A DNA stretch of 64,000 nucleotides, from contig NZ_LT607754.1 of assembly GCF_900090285.1 (NCBI RefSeq), forward strand, positions 930,001-994,000, read 5' to 3'. Origin of the DNA: Micromonospora inositola. GTDB lineage: Bacteria > Actinomycetota > Actinomycetes > Mycobacteriales > Micromonosporaceae. The translations under genes and the position numbers were made by a program. This document shows, one piece after another, positions 56,306 through 64,000 of this stretch. The notes under the pieces are model-generated. The model worked only from the letters and a program-made list of their open reading frames with translations. It was not told where the DNA came from and made no database searches. The stretch's first letter is position 1; every line of letters starts with the position of its first letter.

Positions 56306-56946
56306 TTGTCGGGGCGCTCGGCGTTGGCCGCCTGCACGCTCGACCACAGCGTGTCGTACCAGGGATCCGGCGCCTTCGGCGGCCCCGGCTTCGCGCCCTT
56401 GCCGGCGTCCTTGGCGGCGCCCTCCGGGTCGGAGAGCACCACCAGCAGCGTCTCCCCCGGCTTGCCCATGAAGAACCGCTCCCGGGCCTGCGTCTCGATG
56501 TACGCCGGGTCCTGCCACTTGGCCGCCTCGGCGGAGAGGTCCTCGATCAGCCGGCGCTGATCGGCCTGGGACGCCTCCATCCGCTCGATGTCGGCCTGCT
56601 GGTCCAGGTACACCCGGACCGGATAGGTGTACGCCAGGGCGAGCGCGATCAACACCGCGAAGAGCACGGTGGCCCGCCCGGTGAAGCGCCGGGGGTGGGG
56701 TGCGGAGAGCCGCTTGACGCTGCCGCCGGCGGCCGTCCGCCGGGCGGCGGCGGGCCGGCTCGCGGAGCGTACGCCGTCCGCGCCGCGGGCCGTGCCGGGC
56801 GACCGGCCGGCGGCGCCGCGCGGCTCGGCGCGGACGCCACCCTCGCGGACCGACGACCGGGCCCGGGGCGCGCCCGTCCGGCCGGCCTGACCCGGCCGAC
56901 GGGCGGGCCGCTGACCACCCGGTGTGCGGCGCTGCTGCATCGTCAC
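56302..56946 (-). CDS. FtsB/DivIC-type septum formation initiator
   Basis: 214 aa (a second ATG at 56940 is equally possible). A long disordered Arg/Ala/Gly-rich cytoplasmic N-terminus (~1-88), one membrane helix (~92-108), an extracytoplasmic coiled coil (YLDQQADIERMEASQADQRRLIEDL), then YIETQARERFFMGKPGE. This is the DivIC/FtsB layout of the divisome. Follows eno closely, the normal actinobacterial order. Confidence 0.88.
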   Translation of the reverse strand: MTMQQRRTPGGQRPARRPGQAGRTGAPRARSSVREGGVRAEPRGAAGRSPGTARGADGVRSASRPAAARRTAAGGSVKRLSAPHPRRFTGRATVLFAVLIALALAYTYPVRVYLDQQADIERMEASQADQRRLIEDLSAEAAKWQDPAYIETQARERFFMGKPGETLLVVLSDPEGAAKDAGKGAKPGPPKAPDPWYDTLWSSVQAANAERPDK

Positions 56947-56969
56947 ACCCCTCCCCCGGAGCTACGCGC

Positions 56970-59177
<2,208 letters not shown>

Positions 59178-59181
<4 letters not shown>

Positions 59182-59999
59182 CCGGCTTCGTGCCCGGCGC
59201 GGACGGCAGCTCCCCACCCACGCCCGCCGACATCGCGCTGCCGGTCGCCGGGCGCCGGCTGCTGACCGGCCCGGACGGGCTCTTCCCCAGGGTCGGCGAC
59301 CTGCCGGCCGTCCACGACTGGGTGCCGGTGGGGACGCTGGACGGCGTACCGGCCTGGGCGGCCGAGCTGACCGACGAGGCGGAGCTGCCCGGGCGCTGGC
59401 GGGGCTGGCGGGGGATCGCCGCCGAGCTGCCCGAGCCGCTGGCCACGCTGGCCGGGCGGGCGCTGGCCGTGGTGACCTGGCGGCGTACCCACCGGTGGTG
59501 CGGCGCCTGCCGGGCCGAGCTGGCCGACGTGCCCGGCGAGACCGCGCGGCGCTGCCCCGGCTGCGACCTGTACGTACCGATGCCGCTCTCCGCCGCGGTG
59601 CTGGTCGCGATCACCCGCCCCGGCCGGGCCGGCGGCCCCGCCGAGCTGCTGCTGGTCCGCCACGCGTACGGCCCGACCGAGCTGTGGGCGCTGGTCGCCG
59701 GCTTCGTCGAGGCGGGCGAGTCGTTGGAGGCGGCCGCCCACCGGGAGGTCGGCGAGGAGGTGGGCCTGGCGATCGCCGAGCCGACCTACTTCGGCAGCCA
59801 GCCCTGGGCGATGTCCGGGCCGGGTACGTTGCTGGTCGGCTTCACCGCCACCGTCGCCGATCCCGCCGCCGAGCCGGTGGTGGACGCGAAGGAGCTCACC
59901 GAGGCGCGCTGGTTCCCGCTGGACGCGCTGCCGGCGGAGCTGCCCCCGGCGTACTCCATCTCCCGCTGGCTGATCGACGCCGTCGCGGCCGGACGCTGA
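59178..59999 (+). CDS. nudC: NADH pyrophosphatase NudC (Nudix)
   Basis: 273 aa, GTG overlapping the upstream stop (GTGA). N-terminal domain, zinc ribbon C-x2-C ... C-x2-C (WCGACRAE, RRCPGCDLY), then the Nudix box GFVEAGESLEAAAHREVGEEVG with all catalytic residues. The specificity motif after the box reads SQPWAMSGPG instead of the usual SQPWPFPxS. Splits NAD(H) and, in characterised relatives, NAD caps on RNA. Confidence 0.9.
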
Positions 60000-60009
60000 C
60001 CGTCGGGGG

Positions 60010-61629
60010 TCAGACGCCCAGCAGGGTGCGCAGGTGCCGGGGCGGCGGGCAGTCGTGCGCCAGCATCGCGTCGTGCCACTCGCGCACGGGCACCCCGTCC
60101 GGCCGGGACCGGGCGATGTCGGCCATCTCGCTGTAGCCGACGAAGTAGGTGGAGAGCTGGGTCGAGGTGAGCAGCGCCCGGCGCCACTTGCCGGCCGCCT
60201 CGCCCTCCTCCTGGAAGCCGCGCCCGGTCATCAGCGCCATCGCCTCCGACTCGGGCAGGTCCTCGCAGTGCACGAGCTGGTCGAGCAGCGCGTTGATGGT
60301 CATCCGCAGCTGCATCTTGAGCTGCTGCAACCGCACCGGCAGGCCGCCGAAGCCGAGGCCGGCCATCAGCTCCTCGGTGTAGACCGCCCAGCCCTCGACG
60401 AACACGCCGGACTCGGTCAGCGCGCGGACCCGGGTGGGGCCGGCGTACCGGCGGGCGTGGGCGAGCTGGAGGAAGTGACCGGGCATCGCCTCGTGCACGG
60501 TCAGGTTGCGGATCATGTGGTCGTTGTACTCCCGGTAGAACGACTCGACCCGGTGCGCCGACCAGTCCACCGGGGTCGGGGCGATGCAGTAGAAGGTCGG
60601 CAGGTCGGCCGTCTCCAGCGGGCCCGGCGAGTCGCAGTACGCCACCGCGACGCCCCGGGCGAACTCCGGCATCTCCTGGATCACGCACGGGTCGTCGACC
60701 AGGGTGATCAGGTCGTGGGCGCGGACGAAGTCGCTCGCCTCGTCCAGGGTGACCGAGGCGAGGTCCACGATGGACTGGTCGTCCGGGTGCTCGGCGGCGA
60801 GCAGGTCCAGCGCGCGGCGTACCGTCTCGTCGTCGGCCGGACCGCCGACCAGCTCGACGGCCGCCTCGCGGATCTCCGCGGTGACCCGCTCCAGGTTGGC
60901 CCAGGCCCGGCGCCGCACCTCGGCGGCGCCCAACTCGGTGTCGAGGGTGTGCCAGAGCCGCGCCTCCCACCGGCGCCGGCCCAGCCGCGGGTCGCGCCCC
61001 GGCCCGGCATCGGCGGCCAGGCCGATCCGCAGCCAGGCCACGAACTCCTCCAGCGCGGCGATCGCGTCGGTCGCGGCGGGCTCGACCCGGCCATACAGCC
61101 CGGGCGCCTCGGCCAGCAACCGGGGCACCTCGTCGCGGATCAGCGCCGCCGTGCCGGCGAACTGCCCGACCGCAGTCTCGGCGTGGATCCGCGGCATGTC
61201 CCGCAGCGTCGCGCGTGCGGTCGCCAGGGCGTCCGGTACGGCCGACAGCCGCCCGGCCAGGTGGGACAGCCGCTCGTCGACGGGCGCGTAGGGGCGGGCG
61301 AGCAGCGCGTGCAGCAGGGGACCGGGGTTGTGGCTCAGCGGGTCCCACTCGTGCGCGCGGATCTCCGTCGACTCGAACAGCGCCCGGTCGACGAGGCTGC
61401 TCAGCAGCGCGTGGTCGACGCCCTCCTCGAGGTCGAGCGAGTCCGGGTCGATCTCGGAGAGCGCGTCGGCGGCCTCCTTGAGCATCCCCTGGTCCGCCGC
61501 GACCGCGTCCGCGGAGAGGTCCGGCAGCCGGTCGTCGTACCGGTGGTCCCCGGCCAACGTGGCCAGCCCGGGCCGGCTCTCCAGCAACGCCTCCACGATC
61601 CGCTCGGCGAGCGGCACGAACGACTCCAT
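60010..61629 (-). CDS. DUF885-family metallopeptidase-like protein
   Basis: 539 aa, all-helical, with the gluzincin-like motif H-E-x3-G-H in TVHEAMPGHFLQL and a downstream glutamate in FVEGWAVYTEE. This is the DUF885 family, related to M2/M3-type peptidases. No signal peptide, so cytoplasmic. Substrate unknown. It follows mazG across an inverted repeat. Confidence 0.88.
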   Translation of the reverse strand: MESFVPLAERIVEALLESRPGLATLAGDHRYDDRLPDLSADAVAADQGMLKEAADALSEIDPDSLDLEEGVDHALLSSLVDRALFESTEIRAHEWDPLSHNPGPLLHALLARPYAPVDERLSHLAGRLSAVPDALATARATLRDMPRIHAETAVGQFAGTAALIRDEVPRLLAEAPGLYGRVEPAATDAIAALEEFVAWLRIGLAADAGPGRDPRLGRRRWEARLWHTLDTELGAAEVRRRAWANLERVTAEIREAAVELVGGPADDETVRRALDLLAAEHPDDQSIVDLASVTLDEASDFVRAHDLITLVDDPCVIQEMPEFARGVAVAYCDSPGPLETADLPTFYCIAPTPVDWSAHRVESFYREYNDHMIRNLTVHEAMPGHFLQLAHARRYAGPTRVRALTESGVFVEGWAVYTEELMAGLGFGGLPVRLQQLKMQLRMTINALLDQLVHCEDLPESEAMALMTGRGFQEEGEAAGKWRRALLTSTQLSTYFVGYSEMADIARSRPDGVPVREWHDAMLAHDCPPPRHLRTLLGV

Positions 61630-61673
61630 TACCCGACCCTACCGACCGCCCCGGACGGCGGCCGCCCCTCGGG

Positions 61674-61730
61674 TGATCATGAAGTTGTTGTCACGACCCG
61701 CCGTGCCGGACGACGACAACTTCATGGTCA
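61674..61730 (-). repeat. long inverted repeat overlapping the mazG stop
   Basis: Arms 61674-61692 and 61712-61730, 19 nt each, complementary except for two G.T pairs. The mazG stop codon lies inside one arm, so it is probably the mazG terminator. Arm sequence resembles that of 23589-23664. Confidence 0.7.
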
Positions 61731-62720
61731 ACTCGACGGGTTGCTGCGGGCGGCGCGTTCGGCGGTGCGGACGGCGTCCGCGTAGGCGAGGGTGGTGCGG
61801 CGGAGGGCGGCCTCGGGGTCGATTCCTGCCTCCCTCGCGGCGGCGACCGTGGCCAGGAGGCTGGCGCCCAGTCTGGCCTCGGGGCCGACCTGGGTGTCGG
61901 CCAGTGGGGGCGGGACGGCGAGGCCGACGCGGGCGGCGCGGTCGAGGATCTTGGCGGCCAGGGCGAGGGCGGGCTGGCTCAGCGCGATGCCGTCCAGCAC
62001 CGACTCGCGGGCCTTCTCGGCGCGCTTGATCCGCTCCCAGTTCGCCTCAATCTCCTCCAGCGAGCCCGTCTCGGCGCCGGAGAAGACGTGCGGGTTGCGA
62101 CGGACCATCTTGTCGACCAGCCCGCCGGCCACGTCGTCGACGTTCCACCGCTCGCCCTCGGGCAGGTCCTCGGCGAGCCGGGCGTGCAGCAACACCTGGA
62201 GCAGCACGTCGCCCAGCTCCTCGCGGAGGGCGTCGGTGTCGTCGGCGCTGATCGCGTCGTACGCCTCGTAACACTCCTCGAGCAGGAAGCCGGCGAGGCT
62301 GCGGTGGGTCTGCGCCCGCTTCCACGGGTCGCCGCCCGGCGAGGCCAGCCGGTCCATCACCTCGACCGCGTCCAGCAGCCGGGCGCCCGGCGGATCCCAC
62401 GAGCCGTACATCAGCTCCAGCTCGGCCAGGCCGGGCTCGCGGGCCAGCCGCAACCCCAGCTCCCGGGCCAGCGCCTCGTCGCCGGCCGGGCCGGCCAGCC
62501 ACACCGCTGTGCCGTGGGCGGCGACCGCGTCCAGCAATGCCTGGGTGGCGCCGCCCTCGACCACGGTCACCTCGGCGCCCGCCGACCGCACCGCCGCCGT
62601 CAACGGGCTCTCCACGCCCGCCAGCACCGGCCCGGAGCGGACCACGTCCCAGGCGGCCGCGGTCAGCAGGCCGGCCGGCAGCCGGGGCGAGGTGACCAGC
62701 AGGACGATCCGCGCGGACAT
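61728..62720 (-). CDS. mazG: nucleoside triphosphate pyrophosphohydrolase MazG
   Basis: 330 aa from the ATG at 62720, two bases after the preceding stop. A ~105-residue N-terminal domain typical of actinobacterial MazG is followed by the catalytic part: CPW-like GGDPWKRAQTHRSL, metal residues in EECYEAYDAI and EELGDVLLQVLLHA, and RRNPHVFSG. Hydrolyses NTPs and damaged nucleotides to NMP and pyrophosphate. Coupled to the SurA-like lipoprotein gene. Confidence 0.92.
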   Translation of the reverse strand: MSARIVLLVTSPRLPAGLLTAAAWDVVRSGPVLAGVESPLTAAVRSAGAEVTVVEGGATQALLDAVAAHGTAVWLAGPAGDEALARELGLRLAREPGLAELELMYGSWDPPGARLLDAVEVMDRLASPGGDPWKRAQTHRSLAGFLLEECYEAYDAISADDTDALREELGDVLLQVLLHARLAEDLPEGERWNVDDVAGGLVDKMVRRNPHVFSGAETGSLEEIEANWERIKRAEKARESVLDGIALSQPALALAAKILDRAARVGLAVPPPLADTQVGPEARLGASLLATVAAAREAGIDPEAALRRTTLAYADAVRTAERAARSNPSS

Positions 62721-62722
62721 GC

Positions 62723-63499
62723 TCAGGAGGCGGCCTGGCCGGTCGCCTCGGTGGCCACCGGCCCCGGGGTGGAGACGTCGGTCACCTGGCCGTTGCCGTC
62801 GACGTACGGCAGGTCGTACTGGCGGAAACCGCTCTGGGTCTGCAGCAGCGCCGGGATCTCCAGCGCCGGGAAGCGCGGATTCACCGTGACGTCGAGCTTC
62901 TTCACCTCGTCCTGGAGCGCCGCGCTCACCGCGGAGACCTGGCGGGTGAACGGGGCCTGCTCGAACTGCTTGCGCTGCTCGTCGGCGGACCAACCGGCCG
63001 GGGCCACGCCGGCCTTGACCAGCGCGTCGTAGAGATCGCCGCGCGAGTCGTCGGTCAGCTCGGCCGGCGGCAGCCCCGCCTGCAGGCCCAGGTAGAGGTC
63101 GTACCACTCGGCGGCGAGCTTCGCGTACTCGGTGTTCGGCACGCCCAGCTCCTTGCCGATCTGCTCGGCGCTGAGCTGGTCCTGCACCTCGACCTTCTGC
63201 TCCTCGGCGATCCGCTTGCCCAGGTCGATGCCGACCAGCAGGTTGAGGATGTCCTGCCGGTCCACGTTCAGCTTCAGCTGCTCCGGCGACGGGGTCGCCC
63301 CCTGCTGCGCGGCGGAGGCCTTCACCGAATCCTCGTACGCCGCCTGGGCCTCGTCGTGGATGGCGTCCACCCGGTCGACCGAGTAGGTCTTGTCACCCAC
63401 GTACGCCGCGACGTCCGGCGCGGACCGTCCGCAGGCGGCGAGGCAGAGGAGAGCGAGGGCCGCGACGCTGGCGGCGGCGGTGAGACGGCGAGCACGCAT
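62723..63499 (-). CDS. SurA N-terminal-like lipoprotein chaperone
   Basis: 258 aa from the ATG at 63499. Lipobox LCLAAC (Cys23). The helical mature domain resembles the SurA/PrsA N-terminal chaperone module (VAAYVGDKTYSVDRVDAIHDEAQAAYEDS) without a parvulin isomerase domain. Probably an extracytoplasmic folding factor. Conserved next to mazG and mfd in actinobacteria. Confidence 0.82.
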   Translation of the reverse strand: MRARRLTAAASVAALALLCLAACGRSAPDVAAYVGDKTYSVDRVDAIHDEAQAAYEDSVKASAAQQGATPSPEQLKLNVDRQDILNLLVGIDLGKRIAEEQKVEVQDQLSAEQIGKELGVPNTEYAKLAAEWYDLYLGLQAGLPPAELTDDSRGDLYDALVKAGVAPAGWSADEQRKQFEQAPFTRQVSAVSAALQDEVKKLDVTVNPRFPALEIPALLQTQSGFRQYDLPYVDGNGQVTDVSTPGPVATEATGQAAS

Positions 63500-63555
63500 G
63501 ACGGCCACTCTCTCACGCCCCGTACGCCGCTGTGACGCCGCCCACCTGCGCGCGC

Positions 63556-64000
63556 TCACCGGACTCCCGCCATGGCCGGCTCCCCCAGCACGTCGGAGAG
63601 GAGTTGGGCGCACCACTCCAGGAGCGCCTGGTCGCGCAGCGGCTCGCCGCCCACCCGCCGGGTGCTCGGCCGGGGCACGCTGACCTGGTCGGTGGCCTGC
63701 TTGTAGACCGAGTCCGGGTGGTAGCGCTTGAGCCGCAACTGCTTCGAGTCGGGCAGCGGCAGCGGGCCGAACCGGAGGTGCTTGCCCTGCATCGAGACGT
63801 CGGTGAGCCCGTACCGGCGCGCCAACAGCCGGAACCGGGCCACCGCGACCAGGTTCTGCACCGGGGCGGGCGGCTCGCCGTACCGGTCGGTCATCTCCGC
63901 GACCACCTCGCGCAGCCGCTCCTCGTCGCGCGCCTCGGCGAGCTTGCGGTACATCTCCAGGCGCAGCCGCTCCACCCCGACGTAGTCGTGCGGCAGGTGG
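63556..64000 (-). CDS. mfd: transcription-repair coupling factor Mfd, C-terminal part
   Basis: The frame is open to the window edge; about 148 residues are visible. LPHDYVGVERLRLEMYRKLAEARDEERLREVVAEMTDRYGEPP and the following beta-rich segment match the C-terminal TRCF domain (D7) that masks UvrA binding. The helicase motors lie outside the window. Displaces stalled RNA polymerase and recruits the UvrABC system. Confidence 0.9.
   Translation of the reverse strand, partial: HLPHDYVGVERLRLEMYRKLAEARDEERLREVVAEMTDRYGEPPAPVQNLVAVARFRLLARRYGLTDVSMQGKHLRFGPLPLPDSKQLRLKRYHPDSVYKQATDQVSVPRPSTRRVGGEPLRDQALLEWCAQLLSDVLGEPAMAGVR

Overview
The window is a GC-rich (roughly 73%) chromosomal segment of an actinomycete, most likely a Micromonosporaceae (Micromonospora-like). 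Supporting this are the mycothiol gene mca, frequent GTG and leaderless starts, GTGA/ATGA stop-start overlaps, a bldA-type tRNA-Leu(UAA) and actinobacterial synteny (mca/DUF4307/greA/ilvA; mazG ... eno/ftsB/DUF501). No rRNA, CRISPR array or prophage was seen. Both edges cut genes: a membrane protein on the left and mfd on the right.

Layout. 1-9.7 kb: purK-purE, a PadR regulator divergent from a small membrane protein across a perfect 19-bp palindrome, a PNPOx-family oxidase, a YyaL-type thioredoxin-domain protein, and a membrane GGDEF-EAL protein behind a structured leader. 9.9-17.3 kb: mca, DUF4307, greA, ilvA, an amidase and metB. 17.4-23.6 kb: HIT hydrolase, msrA, and a three-gene osmoprotectant operon for N-acetylglutaminylglutamine amide (amidotransferase, GNAT/ATP-grasp ligase, M42 peptidase). 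23.7-28.7 kb: epoxide hydrolase, WYL regulator, RNase Z behind a remarkable leader, GNAT and an HtrA-like protease. 28.7-37.6 kb: cystathionine beta-synthase, DUF1232 protein, two SGNH hydrolases, thiolase, CYTH-CHAD protein and two tandem Bax-inhibitor-1 proteins. 37.7 kb: tRNA-Leu(UAA). 39.9-47.2 kb: NDH-2 and a DUF4129/membrane protein/MoxR/DUF58/membrane protein operon carrying a TnpB-only insertion sequence. 47.2-55.2 kb: uracil-DNA glycosylase, dienelactone hydrolase, a PadR-HAAS pair, LysE exporter, Doc toxin-antitoxin pair, Ppx/GppA, an ArsR-like regulator and a lipoprotein esterase. 55.2-64 kb: ArgA-like acetyltransferase, DUF501, FtsB-like protein, enolase, lipoprotein, NudC, DUF885 peptidase, MazG, SurA-like lipoprotein and Mfd.

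Three things stand out. (1) The 327-bp gap before RNase Z carries a promoter, 18 nt complementary (two G.U) to the conserved 3' end of 16S rRNA, a 12-codon ORF, and a compact RNA fold ending in a 12-bp-stem three-way junction. (2) Tiny ORFs of 11-20 codons bridge neighbouring genes by 4-nt overlaps at both ends. One bridge is a 59-bp unit repeated three times, and similar bridges occur at three other loci. (3) The TnpB element sits exactly at a former TGATG stop-start junction before moxR. The empty site can be reconstructed, and the element now supplies moxR's Shine-Dalgarno.

All family names are from reading motifs and architecture by eye; no database search was possible.
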